64,000 nt of DNA. Origin: Streptomyces sp. NBC_00523 (GTDB taxonomy: Bacteria; Actinomycetota; Actinomycetes; Streptomycetales; Streptomycetaceae). Positions 22,507 through 31,580 of this stretch are shown piece after piece; position 1 is the stretch's first letter; each line of letters begins with the position of its first letter. Under the pieces are notes generated by a model. The model did no database searches. It saw only the letters and a program-made list of their open reading frames with translations, and was not told where the DNA came from. The stretch covers positions 3,658,001-3,722,000 of the forward strand of contig NZ_CP107836.1 in assembly GCF_036346615.1 (NCBI RefSeq). The letters are read 5' to 3'. Made by a program: the position numbers and the translations under genes.

Positions 22507-23766
22507 GTGGACACGATTGCCAGTCTGTTCAGCTTCATCACCTGGCCCGTCTCCTGGGTCATCGTCCAGTTCCACAAGTTGTACGGGGCGATCTTCGGCC
22601 CTGACACCGGATGGGCCTGGGGTCTGTCCATCGTGTCCCTCGTGGTGCTCATCCGTATCTGTCTGATCCCGCTGTTCGTCAAGCAGATCAAGTCGACGCG
22701 GAACATGCAGCTGCTCCAGCCGAAGATGAAGGCGATCCAGGAGCGCTACAAGAGCGACAAGCAGCGTCAGTCCGAAGAGATGATGAAGCTGTACAAGGAG
22801 ACGGGTACCAACCCGCTCTCCTCGTGCCTGCCGATCATCGCGCAGTCGCCGTTCTTCTTCGCGCTGTACCACGTACTCTCCGCGATCGCCTCGAACAAGA
22901 AGATCGGCGTCATCGACCAGTCGCTGCTGGACAGCGCCCGTCAGGCCCACATCTTCGGTGCTCCGCTGGCCGCCAAGTTCATGGACAGCGCGGAGAAGGT
23001 CGACGCCCTCGGCGCTTCGCTGACCGACGTCCGGGTCGTCACCGCGGTCATGATCGTGATGATGTCGGCCTCGCAGTTCTTCACGCAGCGCCAGCTGATG
23101 ACGAAGAACGTCGACCTGACGGTCAAGACGCCGTACATGCAGCAGCAGAAGATGCTGATGTACATCTTCCCGCTGATTTTCGCGGTCATGGGCATCAACT
23201 TCCCCGTCGGTGTCCTCGTCTACTGGCTCACCACGAACGTCTGGACCATGGGTCAGCAGATGTACGTGATCAACCAGAACCCGACGCCGGGCAGCAAGGC
23301 GCAGGAGCAGTACCTCGGGCGCGTGCTGAAGAGCGTCACCGCGCACGGTGAGGTCCGCGGCCGGACCCGGCGCAACACTGTCAAGCGGATCGTGGCCAAG
23401 GGCCCGGACCGCAATGACATCGAGCGGAAGTTCGTTGTCGGACTGGCCAAGCTCGGCCTCGCTCCCCAGGAGGACGGCACGGTCACCAAGAGCGACACCG
23501 CCGCCGCCGAGGCCGAGGGCAGTGCCCCGCAGCGTCGCCAGCAGCCCAAGCGGCAGACGAAGGCGCAGCGCCAGACCGGTGCGGCCCACCAGGGTGGAGC
23601 CGGCGACGACTCCGACGAGCAGGCGTCCAAGACCTCCCTGAAGAAGAGCTCCGCGCAGGACGACAAGTCGAAGCCGGCGGGCAAGGCCGCGTCCGGCTCC
23701 TCACGCCAAGCCAAGTCCGGACAGCGCAAGGGCCCGCAGCGGCCCAAGCACCCGTCCAAGAAGTAA
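22507..23766 (+). CDS. yidC: Membrane protein insertase YidC (Oxa1 family)
   Basis: A 419-residue insertase that folds proteins into the plasma membrane, alone or with SecYEG. It has five predicted membrane helices, the conserved hydrophilic-groove arginine R50 ([12 protein letters not shown]), a coiled cytoplasmic loop ([20 protein letters not shown]) and the conserved [19 protein letters not shown]. It lacks the large periplasmic domain of proteobacterial YidC. The C-terminal ~130 residues are a Lys/Ser/Gln-rich, highly basic tail, likely ribosome-contacting. GTG start at 22507. Confidence 0.96.
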   Translation: MDTIASLFSFITWPVSWVIVQFHKLYGAIFGPDTGWAWGLSIVSLVVLIRICLIPLFVKQIKSTRNMQLLQPKMKAIQERYKSDKQRQSEEMMKLYKETGTNPLSSCLPIIAQSPFFFALYHVLSAIASNKKIGVIDQSLLDSARQAHIFGAPLAAKFMDSAEKVDALGASLTDVRVVTAVMIVMMSASQFFTQRQLMTKNVDLTVKTPYMQQQKMLMYIFPLIFAVMGINFPVGVLVYWLTTNVWTMGQQMYVINQNPTPGSKAQEQYLGRVLKSVTAHGEVRGRTRRNTVKRIVAKGPDRNDIERKFVVGLAKLGLAPQEDGTVTKSDTAAAEAEGSAPQRRQQPKRQTKAQRQTGAAHQGGAGDDSDEQASKTSLKKSSAQDDKSKPAGKAASGSSRQAKSGQRKGPQRPKHPSKK

Positions 23767-23780
23767 GAAGGAGTCCATCC

Positions 23781-24290
23781 GTGACGGAAGGCACCACCTC
23801 CACGGCCGCTGAGGGCAGCGACACCTTGACCCGCCTTGAGCAGGAAGGGGAGATCGCAGCGGACTACCTTGAGGGCCTGCTCGACATCGCCGACCTCGAC
23901 GGCGACATCGACATGGACGTCGAGGCAGACCGGGCCGCGGTCTCGATCATCAGCGACTCGGCGCGCGAGCTGCAGAAGCTCGTGGGGCGCGACGGTGAGG
24001 TCCTGGAGGCGCTTCAGGAGCTGACGCGGCTCGCCGTGCACCGGGAGACCGGTGACCGGAGCCGTCTGATGCTGGACATCGCCGGCTTCCGGGCCAAGAA
24101 GCGCACGGAGCTCGCCGAGCTGGGTGCCAAGGCGGCCAACGAGGTCAAGAGCACCGGTGAGCCGGTGAAGCTGGACCCGATGACGCCGTTCGAGCGCAAG
24201 GTCGTGCACGACGCGGTTGCCGCGGCGGGCCTGCGCAGCGAATCGGAGGGCGAGGAGCCGCAGCGCTTCGTCGTCGTCCTGCCGGTCTGA
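23781..24290 (+). CDS. jag: Jag/KhpB-like RNA-binding protein (KH and R3H domains)
   Basis: A 169-residue cytoplasmic RNA-binding protein. The KH domain has the GxxG loop GRDG in LQKLVGRDGEVLEALQ; the C-terminal R3H domain has R-KVV-H in PFERKVVHDAV. The first ~25 residues are variable. It lies 14 bases after yidC, as in most Gram-positives. Homologues (KhpB/EloR) act in RNA-mediated control of division and cell elongation in firmicutes; the streptomycete role is not settled. A UUCG-loop terminator follows. Confidence 0.93.
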   Translation: MTEGTTSTAAEGSDTLTRLEQEGEIAADYLEGLLDIADLDGDIDMDVEADRAAVSIISDSARELQKLVGRDGEVLEALQELTRLAVHRETGDRSRLMLDIAGFRAKKRTELAELGAKAANEVKSTGEPVKLDPMTPFERKVVHDAVAAAGLRSESEGEEPQRFVVVLPV

Positions 24291-24305
24291 CCGGCTCCTT
24301 ACCTG

Positions 24306-24335
24306 TCGGCCCCGTCTGTTCGCAGGCGGGGCCGA
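24306..24335 (+). terminator. Terminator after jag
   Basis: A 13-base stem (24306-24318 with 24323-24335, one G-T pair) closes a TTCG tetraloop and is followed by ATCTTT. Confidence 0.85.
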
Positions 24336-24398
24336 TCTTTGTCAGCCTGATAGACAGCCACCATGGTGCGGTAGTGCGGTATGGAAGGACGGTCCCCC

Positions 24399-25115
24399 GT
24401 GACGGAGGAAGTAGCGCTTCCCCAGGCGCCCGACGAGGCCCGGGAGGTATTCGGTGAGAGCTTTCCCGAGGCTGTCCGGTACGCGGAGCTGCTGGCGGAC
24501 GCGGGTGTCACGCGCGGGCTGATCGGGCCGCGAGAGGTTCCGCGTCTGTGGGAGCGGCATCTGCTGAACTGCGCGGTGCTCTCCGAGGTCGTTCCCGAGG
24601 GAGTCACGGTCTGCGACGTCGGGTCCGGGGCCGGGCTGCCGGGCATTCCACTGGCGCTGGTGCGCCCGGACCTGAAGATCACCCTTCTGGAACCGCTGCT
24701 GCGGCGGACGAACTTCCTCCAGGAGGTCGTGGAGCTGCTGGGGCTCGATCATGTGACCGTGGTCCGCGGCCGGGCCGAGGAGGTTCTCGGCTCCCTGCAG
24801 CCGGTGCATGTGGTGACCGCCCGGGCGGTGGCCCCGCTGGACCGTCTGGCCGGCTGGGGTGTGCCCCTGCTGCGCCCGTACGGCGAGATGCTCGCGCTCA
24901 AGGGCGACACCGCCGAGGAGGAGATCAACGGTGCTCGGGCCGCGCTCAGCAAGCTGGGCGTGGTGGACACCGAGGTGCTGCATGTCGGCGAAGGCGTGGT
25001 CGACCCCACGTCCACCGTGGTCCGGGTGGTGGTCGGCGAGAGCCCGGGCGGTGTGAGGTTCGCCGCAAAGCGAGCCAAGGCTGCGCGAACCAGCCGGACG
25101 CGACGTCGTCGCTGA
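24399..25115 (+). CDS. rsmG: 16S rRNA (guanine527-N7)-methyltransferase RsmG (GidB)
   Basis: A 238-residue SAM-dependent enzyme that methylates G527 of 16S rRNA; in Streptomyces and Mycobacterium its loss gives low-level streptomycin resistance. It has the SAM site [17 protein letters not shown] and the conserved LWERHLLNC and [10 protein letters not shown]. The tail is basic (RTSRTRRRR). GTG at 24399 or ATG at 24381 are both possible; I chose the GTG because AAGGACG lies upstream. It lies upstream of parAB, as in most bacteria. Confidence 0.94.
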   Translation: MTEEVALPQAPDEAREVFGESFPEAVRYAELLADAGVTRGLIGPREVPRLWERHLLNCAVLSEVVPEGVTVCDVGSGAGLPGIPLALVRPDLKITLLEPLLRRTNFLQEVVELLGLDHVTVVRGRAEEVLGSLQPVHVVTARAVAPLDRLAGWGVPLLRPYGEMLALKGDTAEEEINGARAALSKLGVVDTEVLHVGEGVVDPTSTVVRVVVGESPGGVRFAAKRAKAARTSRTRRRR

Positions 25116-25131
25116 GCCTCGCGCGGAGTGT

Positions 25132-25149
25132 CGTAGCTCCGTAGCTACG
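25132..25149. repeat. Short inverted repeat after rsmG
   Basis: CGTAGCT and AGCTACG with a CCGT loop, 16 bases after the rsmG stop and 15 before a parS site. It could be a weak terminator or an operator in the parAB promoter region. Confidence 0.35.
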
Positions 25150-25164
25150 CTGCGGAGGCATCGT

Positions 25165-25178
25165 GTTTCACGTGAAAC
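25165..25178. other. parS centromere site 2
   Basis: A perfect GTTTCACGTGAAAC about 150 bases upstream of parA, between rsmG and parA. ParB bound here could also affect parAB transcription. Confidence 0.95.
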
Positions 25179-25261
25179 GTCGTTCTCTGCTGCATGGAAT
25201 CATCGGCCGCGGTCATGAGGCAGCCGCCCCTCCCCATCGCAGGCCCGTTAGGGCTACGGAG

Positions 25262-25288
25262 TTGTCCACAGAAGTGGTTTCATCCACA
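25262..25288. promoter_or_regulatory. DnaA box (and a second weak box) upstream of parA
   Basis: A perfect TTGTCCACA (25262-25270) and a weaker TCATCCACA (25280-25288) lie in the parA leader, between parS sites 2 and 3. They may let DnaA influence parAB expression, or titrate DnaA. Confidence 0.55.
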
Positions 25289-25324
25289 GAAGAGCGGGCC
25301 TCGCTGGTTCACGACCCCGAAACC

Positions 25325-26401
25325 ATGACAGGCTCTGCTCATTGCGAGCCTGAAGTCGAGGAGAGTGAATCCTTGCGGTCCGACGCCAACATCGCGGGGC
25401 CGATGACCGATCCGGTCCCCGGCCCCCGAACCGAATCGGCGGGGAACGGTGTTTCACGTGAAACACCGCCGCCGATGGACGACACACCCATCGGTCGTGC
25501 GGCCCAGCTGGCAGTGGAGGCCCTTGGCCGAGCCGGCGAGGGGCTGCCACGTCCCGAGCAGACCCGCGTTATGGTCGTGGCGAACCAGAAGGGCGGGGTG
25601 GGCAAGACCACCTCGACGGTCAACCTCGCCGCGTCGCTGGCTCTGCACGGGGCGCGGGTCCTGGTGGTGGACCTCGACCCGCAGGGCAACGCCTCGACGG
25701 CTCTGGGTATCGATCACCACGCCGAAGTTCCCTCGATCTATGACGTTCTGGTGGAGAGCAGGCCGCTCTCGGACGTGGTTCAGCCCGTCCCGGACGTCGA
25801 AGGTCTCTTCTGCGCCCCGGCCACCATCGATCTCGCCGGTGCGGAGATCGAGCTGGTGTCGCTGGTGGCGCGGGAGAGTCGACTCCAGCGCGCCATCCAG
25901 GCGTATGAGCAGCCGCTGGATTACATCCTGATCGACTGCCCGCCCTCGTTGGGCCTGCTGACGGTCAACGCACTGGTGGCCGGTGCGGAGGTGTTGATCC
26001 CCATTCAGTGCGAGTACTACGCGCTGGAGGGTCTGGGTCAGCTCCTGCGGAACGTCGAGCTGGTACGGGGCCACTTGAACCCCGACCTTCATGTCTCGAC
26101 CATCCTGCTCACTATGTACGACGGCCGGACCCGGCTGGCGTCACAGGTCGCGGAGGAGGTCCGCAGCCACTTCGGCAAGGAGGTGCTGAGGACCAGCATC
26201 CCCCGGTCGGTCCGCATCTCCGAGGCACCGAGCTACGGGCAGACCGTGCTCACCTACGACCCCGGGTCCAGCGGGTCGCTCTCGTACCTCGAAGCAGCCC
26301 GCGAGATCGCGCTGCGCGGGGTTGGGGTGCACTACGAGGGACAGCACGCCCACACGGGCGGTTCGATCAGTCAGCAGAGCAATTCGGAGGGGATCCAGTG
26401 A
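25325..26401 (+). CDS. parA: Chromosome partitioning ATPase ParA
   Basis: A 358-residue Walker-type ATPase that segregates origins with ParB and organises them at hyphal tips. It has the deviant Walker A KGGVGKTT, Walker A' DLDPQGNAS and Walker [11 protein letters not shown]. The first ~95 residues are a disordered extension. The start is uncertain: ATG 25325 gives a length I recall for Streptomyces ParA but has a poor ribosome site; TTG near 25373 follows GAGGAG; ATG 25403 follows GCGGGG. An open frame back to 25163 is only parS read as FHVK. parS site 3 lies inside the coding region. The stop overlaps parB. Confidence 0.95.
   Translation: MTGSAHCEPEVEESESLRSDANIAGPMTDPVPGPRTESAGNGVSRETPPPMDDTPIGRAAQLAVEALGRAGEGLPRPEQTRVMVVANQKGGVGKTTSTVNLAASLALHGARVLVVDLDPQGNASTALGIDHHAEVPSIYDVLVESRPLSDVVQPVPDVEGLFCAPATIDLAGAEIELVSLVARESRLQRAIQAYEQPLDYILIDCPPSLGLLTVNALVAGAEVLIPIQCEYYALEGLGQLLRNVELVRGHLNPDLHVSTILLTMYDGRTRLASQVAEEVRSHFGKEVLRTSIPRSVRISEAPSYGQTVLTYDPGSSGSLSYLEAAREIALRGVGVHYEGQHAHTGGSISQQSNSEGIQ
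25451..25464. other. parS centromere site 3 (inside parA)
   Basis: A perfect GTTTCACGTGAAAC within the disordered N-terminal part of parA, where it is read as Val-Ser-Arg-Glu-Thr. Confidence 0.95.
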
Positions 26402-27483
26402 GTGAGCGTCGTCGAGGGTTGGGGCGAGGGCTCGGTGCCCTGATCCCAGCCGCTCCGCAGGAGAAGCAGCTGTCGTCCGCCGGCTCCGGGGCTTCCTCGC
26501 CCGTACTGACCACGGAGCGGGGCGTGGCTGCCGCCAAGGTGGCCACGCTCGGGGCCACTCCCGTCGTGCCCGAGCCGAGCTCGCCGATGTCGGGGTCCGA
26601 GCCGACGGTCCCGGGCGATGTCGCCGGCGCGTACTTCGCCGAAGTGCCGCTCGACTCCATCACGCCGAACCCGCGTCAGCCGCGTGAGGTCTTTGACGAG
26701 GACGCGCTCGCGGAGCTGGTCACCTCCATCAAGGAGGTCGGCCTTCTCCAGCCGGTCGTGGTGCGTAAGATCGGGGCCGACCGCTTCGAGCTCATCATGG
26801 GCGAGCGGCGCTGGAGGGCCTGCCGCGAGGCAGGCCTGGAGCGCATCCCGGCCATCGTCCGGGCCACGGACGACGAGAAGCTTCTCCTGGACGCCCTCCT
26901 CGAGAACCTGCACCGGGCTCAGCTGAACCCGCTGGAGGAGGCGGCCGCCTACGACCAGCTGCTGAAGGACTTCAAGTGCACGCATGACCAGCTGGCGGAC
27001 CGGATCGGCCGTTCGCGGCCGCAGGTGTCCAACACCCTGCGTCTGCTGCGGCTGTCCCCGCCGGTGCAGCGCAGGGTCGCCGCCGGGGTCCTGTCGGCGG
27101 GCCACGCACGTGCCTTGCTGTCGGTGGACGACTCCGAGGAGCAGGACAAGCTGGCCCATCGGATCGTGGCCGAAGGGCTCTCGGTGCGAGCGGTCGAGGA
27201 GATCGTGACGCTGATGGGCTCCAGGCCCACGAGCGCCAAGAAGGCCAAGGGGCCCCGGGCCGGGGCGCGGCTCTCCCCGGCGCTCTCCGATCTGGCATCG
27301 CGGCTCTCCGACCGCTTCGAGACGCGGGTGAAGGTCGACCTCGGGCAGAAGAAGGGCAAGATCGTCGTCGAGTTCGCCTCAATGGAGGACCTGGACCGCA
27401 TCCTCGGCAGCCTCGCCCCGGGCGAGGGCCGGGTACTGGACCAGGCCCCCTCCGAGGATTCGGCCGAGGACGGCGAGAGCTGA
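26398..27483 (+). CDS. parB: Chromosome partitioning protein ParB
   Basis: A 361-residue CTPase and DNA-binding protein that loads at parS and spreads along DNA. The N-terminus [16 protein letters not shown] is the ParA-stimulating motif. The CTP-binding domain contains NPRQPRE and [13 protein letters not shown]; then come the parS-reading helix-turn-helix ([21 protein letters not shown]) and a C-terminal dimerisation domain ([16 protein letters not shown]). The GTG start overlaps the parA stop (GTGA) and has GGAGGGG five bases upstream, so the two are translated together. Ten perfect parS sites lie in this window. Confidence 0.97.
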   Translation: MSERRRGLGRGLGALIPAAPQEKQLSSAGSGASSPVLTTERGVAAAKVATLGATPVVPEPSSPMSGSEPTVPGDVAGAYFAEVPLDSITPNPRQPREVFDEDALAELVTSIKEVGLLQPVVVRKIGADRFELIMGERRWRACREAGLERIPAIVRATDDEKLLLDALLENLHRAQLNPLEEAAAYDQLLKDFKCTHDQLADRIGRSRPQVSNTLRLLRLSPPVQRRVAAGVLSAGHARALLSVDDSEEQDKLAHRIVAEGLSVRAVEEIVTLMGSRPTSAKKAKGPRAGARLSPALSDLASRLSDRFETRVKVDLGQKKGKIVVEFASMEDLDRILGSLAPGEGRVLDQAPSEDSAEDGES

Positions 27484-27499
27484 CGTACGCCGCACCCTG

Positions 27500-27539
27500 A
27501 GGGCGGGCTGTTTCCGGTTCACGGATCACAGCCCGCCCT
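27500..27539 (+). terminator. Terminator of the parAB operon
   Basis: A 12-base inverted repeat (AGGGCGGGCTGT and complement) with a 16-base loop and a trailing TTTG, 17 bases after parB. Confidence 0.8.
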
Positions 27540-27644
27540 TTGCTCTCTCGCGGTGTCGGCTTGATCCGGCGGTGGTTACGATGCGTTGTGGCAGGGCATT
27601 TCCGTCCATGACGCAGTGGGCGAGAGAAGTGAGGAACAGCCTTC

Positions 27645-28262
27645 ATGGGGCGTCGGCTCGTACCGCTCACGCTGGACAACCTTCCCGACCTCCCCCGGCG
27701 CTGCCGCTCCTGTGTCTTCTGGGAACTCGACCCGGTCAGCGGAGAGGCCGCCGTGAAGAGCGGCACATCCGACCGGGAGAAGGAAGCGTGGATCTCCGGG
27801 GTTCTTCTGGAGTGGGGCTCCTGCGGGCGGGTGGTCTACGTCGATGACGTGCCGGCCGGCTTTGTGCTCTACGCACCACCCGCATACGTTCCGCGCGCCA
27901 CCGCCTTCCCGACGAGCCCGGTCTCCCCCGATGCCGTTCAGCTGATGACCGCGCTGATCATGCCGGGCTACCGGGGCCAGGGGCTGGGACGGGTCATGGT
28001 GCAGACCGTTGCCAAGGATCTGATCCGCCGGGGATTCAAGGCGATCGAAGCCTTCGGAGATGCCCGGTGGAAGGAGTCGGCCTGCGTGCTGCCTGCCGAC
28101 CACCTTCTGGCAGTGGGGTTCAAGACGGTACGCCCGCACCCGGTGCACCCTCGACTGCGGCTGGAGCTGCGCACGACGCTCTCCTGGAAGGAAGATGTCG
28201 AGCTGGCCCTGGACCGGCTCCTCGGAGCGGTACAGAAGGAGCCTGCGCTGCGGCCGTTGTGA
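27645..28262 (+). CDS. GNAT family N-acetyltransferase
   Basis: A 205-residue protein with one GNAT fold. The acetyl-CoA pyrophosphate loop is YRGQGLGR in LIMPGYRGQGLGRVMVQ. The N-terminal SCVFWELDP, with two cysteines just before (RRCRSCVFWE), is conserved in the streptomycete orthologues next to parB. The substrate is unknown. GAGG ten bases upstream supports the ATG at 27645. The equivalent place in mycobacteria also holds a GNAT gene, which suggests long-term linkage. It converges on trxA across a strong terminator with an attached parS site. Confidence 0.85.
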   Translation: MGRRLVPLTLDNLPDLPRRCRSCVFWELDPVSGEAAVKSGTSDREKEAWISGVLLEWGSCGRVVYVDDVPAGFVLYAPPAYVPRATAFPTSPVSPDAVQLMTALIMPGYRGQGLGRVMVQTVAKDLIRRGFKAIEAFGDARWKESACVLPADHLLAVGFKTVRPHPVHPRLRLELRTTLSWKEDVELALDRLLGAVQKEPALRPL

Positions 28263-28287
28263 GGTGCGTGCTCCATGGCCGCATGCA

Positions 28288-28321
28288 AAACGGGCCCGTC
28301 CTGGGGAGGACGGGCCCGTTT
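28288..28321. terminator. Bidirectional terminator, GNAT / trxA, overlapping parS
   Basis: A 15-base perfect inverted repeat (28288-28302, 28307-28321; AAACGGGCCCGTCCT) with a GGGG loop. Its right arm ends inside parS site 4, so the T run of the terminator is the TTT of parS. Confidence 0.85.
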
Positions 28322-28331
28322 CACGTGAAAC
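28318..28331. other. parS centromere site 4
   Basis: A perfect GTTTCACGTGAAAC between the convergent GNAT and trxA genes. Its first four bases are shared with the terminator stem. Confidence 0.95.
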
Positions 28332-28351
28332 AAGCGGACGCAGCTTCTGCC

Positions 28352-28690
28352 TTACTGGTCCTTGTCGGCGATGAAGCCCGTGAGGTCGCGGAGGATGGCG
28401 GCCTTCGGCTTGGCGCCGACGATGGTCTTGGCGACCTCGCCACCCTGGTAGACGTTCAGCGTCGGGATGGACATGACGCCGTACTTGGCAGCGGTGGCCG
28501 GGTTCTCGTCAATGTTGAGCTTCACGATCTCGATCTCGTCGTGCTCGGCCGCGATGGCCTCCAGCGACGGAGCGATCTGGCGGCACGGGCCGCACCAGGC
28601 GGCCCAGAAGTCCACCAGCACAGGCTTGTCGCTCTTGAGGACGACCTCTTCGAAGGAGTCGTCGGTCACGTTCTTCAGGGCGCCGGCCAC
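28352..28690 (-). CDS. trxA: Thioredoxin
   Basis: A 112-residue cytoplasmic disulfide reductase. The active site is WCGPC (Cys33, Cys36) in LVDFWAAWCGPCRQIAP, and the cis-proline lies in MSIPTLNVY. The GTG start gives the usual N-terminus. trxB lies 50 bases upstream on the same strand; TrxB reduces TrxA with NADPH. Transcription probably starts from the SigR-type promoter before trxB. Standard length and motifs. Confidence 0.97.
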   Translation of the reverse strand: MAGALKNVTDDSFEEVVLKSDKPVLVDFWAAWCGPCRQIAPSLEAIAAEHDEIEIVKLNIDENPATAAKYGVMSIPTLNVYQGGEVAKTIVGAKPKAAILRDLTGFIADKDQ

Positions 28691-28740
28691 GGCGGCCTCC
28701 TAACTTCGCGGGGTGTGTGGGGATGTGAGTGAGGCGTGGA

Positions 28741-29706
28741 TCAGACGGCGGCCGCCGGGGCGGCCTTCTCGTCGTCGGCGAGCGCGGCGAGGAAGCGCTC
28801 TGCGTCGAGGGCAGCGGAGCAGCCGGTGCCGGCCGCGGTGATCGCCTGGCGGTAGGTGTGGTCGACAACGTCGCCGGCACCGAAGACCCCGGACAGGTTG
28901 GTACGCGTCGAAGGTGCGTTGACCTTCAGGTAGCCCTCGTCGTCGAGTTCGAGCTGGCCCTTGAAAAGCTCGGTGCGCGGGTCATGGCCGACGGCGATGA
29001 ACAGGCCGGTCACGGGCAGCTCGGACGTCTCGCCGGTCTTCGTGTTGCGCAGCGTCACGCCGGAGAGCTTCTGCTCGCCGTTGACTCCGGCGACCTCGCT
29101 GTCCCAGGCGAACTTGATCTTCGGGTCGGCGAAGGCGCGATCCTGCATGGTCTTGGAGGCGCGCAGGGTGTCGCGGCGGTGGATGATGGTGACCGACTTG
29201 GCGAAGCGCGAGAGGAAGGTCGCCTCCTCCATCGCGGTGTCGCCACCGCCGACCACGGCGATGTCCTGGTCCTTGAAGAAGAAGCCGTCGCAGGTCGCGC
29301 ACCAGGAGACGCCACGTCCGGAGAGGGCGTCCTCGTTGGGGAGTCCGAGCTTGCGGTGCTGGGAGCCCGTGGTGACGATGACCGCCTTGGCGCGGTGCAC
29401 GGTGCCTGCCGTGTCGGTGACGGTCTTGATGTCACCGGTGAGGTCGACGGAGACCACGTCGTCCGGGACCAGCTCGGCGCCGAACCGCTCGGCCTGGGCG
29501 CGCATGTTGTCCATGAGCTCGGGGCCCATGATGCCGTCCTGGAAGCCCGGGAAGTTCTCCACGTCGGTGGTGTTCATGAGCGCGCCACCGGCGGTGACGG
29601 CCCCTTCGAAGACCAGCGGCTTCAGCGAGGCGCGCGCGGTGTACAGGGCGGCTGTGTAGCCGGCCGGGCCGGAGCCGATGATGATCACATTACGCACGTC
29701 GCTCAC
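28741..29706 (-). CDS. trxB: Thioredoxin reductase
   Basis: A 321-residue FAD enzyme that passes electrons from NADPH to thioredoxin. The FAD site is [15 protein letters not shown] (residues 8-22); the redox disulfide is WCATCD (Cys136, Cys139); the NADPH site is [12 protein letters not shown]; the C-terminal FAD contact is [18 protein letters not shown] at 29706 is preceded by GAGGAAG. An alternative 26 codons upstream has no similarity. Promoter: see 29783-29808. Confidence 0.97.
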   Translation of the reverse strand: MSDVRNVIIIGSGPAGYTAALYTARASLKPLVFEGAVTAGGALMNTTDVENFPGFQDGIMGPELMDNMRAQAERFGAELVPDDVVSVDLTGDIKTVTDTAGTVHRAKAVIVTTGSQHRKLGLPNEDALSGRGVSWCATCDGFFFKDQDIAVVGGGDTAMEEATFLSRFAKSVTIIHRRDTLRASKTMQDRAFADPKIKFAWDSEVAGVNGEQKLSGVTLRNTKTGETSELPVTGLFIAVGHDPRTELFKGQLELDDEGYLKVNAPSTRTNLSGVFGAGDVVDHTYRQAITAAGTGCSAALDAERFLAALADDEKAAPAAAV

Positions 29707-29782
29707 GGGTTTCTTCCTCGTCTCTGCAGACTGCCTACTGTCCACGCCTACTGGGGCCGGTTCAACGACTCTCACCCCACCC

Positions 29783-29808
29783 AACGGATCCTACGGGGGA
29801 TGCATTCC
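29783..29808 (-). promoter_or_regulatory. SigR-type promoter of trxBA
   Basis: On the minus strand GGAAT (29808-29804) is followed by exactly 18 bases and GTT (29785-29783). This is the GGAAT-N18-GTT consensus of the thiol-oxidative-stress sigma factor SigR of Streptomyces. It lies 77 bases before the trxB start; trxBA is a known SigR target in S. coelicolor. Confidence 0.85.
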
Positions 29809-29838
29809 CGACGTGCCGGGGCGGCTGGCGGCGCCTTC

Positions 29839-30834
29839 TCAGCGGCGCGCGTAGGCGTGTGTCAGCAGCAGCTTCCCCTTGGCGGGAGGCTCGGCTCCCA
29901 CGCAGGCCGCGTCCACTACATACGCCTGAACGCTGTCCGGTTCCGTGGGATGAGGCAGGAGGACGAGGAACGCGTCGGTGCCCTCGTAGCTGCCCCTCTC
30001 GACGGCGAGCGCCGGGCTGTTGCGGCCGATGCCTTCTTCCACGCACGCAGGGACGGGCACCGCGGGGGTCCGGAGCGGGGACTCGGGGGACAGGGAGTCC
30101 GAGGGATCCGTTTGGAGCGACGGCTGGGAATGGGGCGAGGACTGGGATCCGATAGAGGGAGCCTCGTCGTTCCCCTGGGGGGCCGGTGGGCTCTCCGTGC
30201 CGGAGGTCCGGCCCAGCAGCGTGTGGACCTGGTCCTCGAGGGTGGCTGCGGAGAACTCCTGCGAGCGGCTTTTCGGGGCCGTGGCCGTCGTGTCCTGGCT
30301 GACCCCCGCTGCGGAGGTGTCGCTTCGCCCGGCTCCCGGGACGTTCTGCAGCAGGAAGACGCTCATGCCGACCAGAGCAGCGGCCCCGAATGCGGAGGCG
30401 AGCAGAGTGGTACGGCGACGCCTCCGGCCTGGACGCCGGCCGGGGCCGGTGTTCGCATGCGCATGCCCGGCCGGGCGATCCGGGGCATGCGACCGGGATG
30501 GCGGGTTCCCGGCTATGTGCCCGGGCTCCTGCGGCGGCTCTGTTTCACGTGAAACATCGGTCGCTGAATCCGGCTCCGCGCGATGAGTCCGCGCCTCGGC
30601 GGCGAGGGCGGCATCGATGCGGTCGGCGATGTCTGTGGGCATGGGCTCGGGGGCGGGCAGGTCGCCGAGCAGCGCGCGAATCTCCTCCAAGGAGGCGAGC
30701 ACATCGGCGCAGAGCTCACAGTTGCCCAGGTGGCTGCGGATCTCGGCTGCCCGGACTCCGGGAAGCAGGTCCTCGGTCAGGTCGGAGATCTCCGAGACTT
30801 CCGGGTGCTGGGTTGTGCCGGGTGTTGACGTCAT
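29839..30834 (-). CDS. Membrane-anchored zinc anti-sigma factor, partner of SigM
   Basis: A 331-residue protein. The N-terminal domain has the zinc anti-sigma motif HxxxCxxC (H35, C39, C42 in RSHLGNCELCADVL). A disordered region and a basic stretch (GRRPGRRRRR) lead to one membrane helix (TLLASAFGAAALVGMSVFLL) and an outside domain of ~160 residues, probably the sensing or cleavage part. Its ATG overlaps the sigM stop (ATGA), so sigma and anti-sigma are made together. parS site 5 lies inside the gene, read as Val-Ser-Arg-Glu-Thr. The mycobacterial anti-SigM gene holds the same position. Confidence 0.85.
   Translation of the reverse strand: MTSTPGTTQHPEVSEISDLTEDLLPGVRAAEIRSHLGNCELCADVLASLEEIRALLGDLPAPEPMPTDIADRIDAALAAEARTHRAEPDSATDVSRETEPPQEPGHIAGNPPSRSHAPDRPAGHAHANTGPGRRPGRRRRRTTLLASAFGAAALVGMSVFLLQNVPGAGRSDTSAAGVSQDTTATAPKSRSQEFSAATLEDQVHTLLGRTSGTESPPAPQGNDEAPSIGSQSSPHSQPSLQTDPSDSLSPESPLRTPAVPVPACVEEGIGRNSPALAVERGSYEGTDAFLVLLPHPTEPDSVQAYVVDAACVGAEPPAKGKLLLTHAYARR
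30542..30555. other. parS centromere site 5 (inside the anti-sigma gene)
   Basis: A perfect GTTTCACGTGAAAC within the disordered linker of the anti-sigma factor. Confidence 0.95.
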
Positions 30835-31580
30835 CGGTGTCCACCTCCGCCCTTCATCACAGTGGGGTCGCTCGTGCCCGCGTCTCGTGGCCCGGCTGCC
30901 GGTGGGACGGATGCTCTGGGCGTCCGGTTCCCTTCCATGCCGGGTGTCTCGCCGGCGCGGCCGTCGCTGCGGAGATGCGTCAGCAGCGGCGCCAAGCGGG
31001 CCCGGCCCCGTGCGCAGCGGCTCTTCACGGTGCCTACGGGCACATCGAGGATGCGAGCGGTCTCCGCCACCGGGTACCCCTGCATGTCCACGAGGACGAG
31101 GGCCGCGCGTTGCTCGGCGGGGAGGGTGGCCAGCGCGGCGACGAGTTCGCGGTGGAGGTCATGGCGTTCCGCCGGGGCCTCTGCGGACTCATGGGGCTCC
31201 AGCAGTTGGTCGAGCCGTTCCGGGTCGTCGACGGGCGAGGTCTTCCGGGACGCGGCCTTGCGGACGCGGTCGAGGCAGGCGTTCACCGTGATGCGGTGCA
31301 GCCAGGTGGTCACGGCGGACTGGCCCCGGAAGGTGTGGGCGGCGCGGAAGGCGGAGATCAGGGCGTCCTGTACGGCGTCGGCCGCTTCCTCACGGTCGCC
31401 GAGCGTCCGCAGGGCCACGGCCCACAGCCGGTCGCGATGGCGTCGAGCCAGCTCGCCGAAGGCATCGGGGTCACCGGCGACATGCTGCGCGAGGAGGTCC
31501 TCGTCACTCGGTGGATCGGCGGCACCGGAGCCGTAGAGCTCGCGGTCTCCCCCCTCAGCTGTCGCCATCCGTGCATTCAA
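30831..31580 (-). CDS. sigM: ECF RNA polymerase sigma factor SigM
   Basis: A 249-residue ECF sigma factor. Region 2 runs DAFGELARRHRDRLWAVALR, then EEAADAVQDALISAFR and TWLHRITVNACLDRVR. Region 4 has LPAEQRAALVLVDMQGYPVA, then ILDVPVGTVKSRCARGRARL. A ~40-residue Pro/Gly-rich tail follows. The order sigM, anti-sigma, trxB, trxA matches mycobacteria, which supports the name. Two in-frame ATGs (31580, 31568) are possible starts. Its regulon is not visible here. Confidence 0.9.
   Translation of the reverse strand: MNARMATAEGGDRELYGSGAADPPSDEDLLAQHVAGDPDAFGELARRHRDRLWAVALRTLGDREEAADAVQDALISAFRAAHTFRGQSAVTTWLHRITVNACLDRVRKAASRKTSPVDDPERLDQLLEPHESAEAPAERHDLHRELVAALATLPAEQRAALVLVDMQGYPVAETARILDVPVGTVKSRCARGRARLAPLLTHLRSDGRAGETPGMEGNRTPRASVPPAAGPRDAGTSDPTVMKGGGGHR

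Noticed and set aside
25163..25324. Longer ParA starting MFHVKR
   Set aside because: The FHVK is the parS site read in one frame; the region looks like promoter and contains DnaA boxes.
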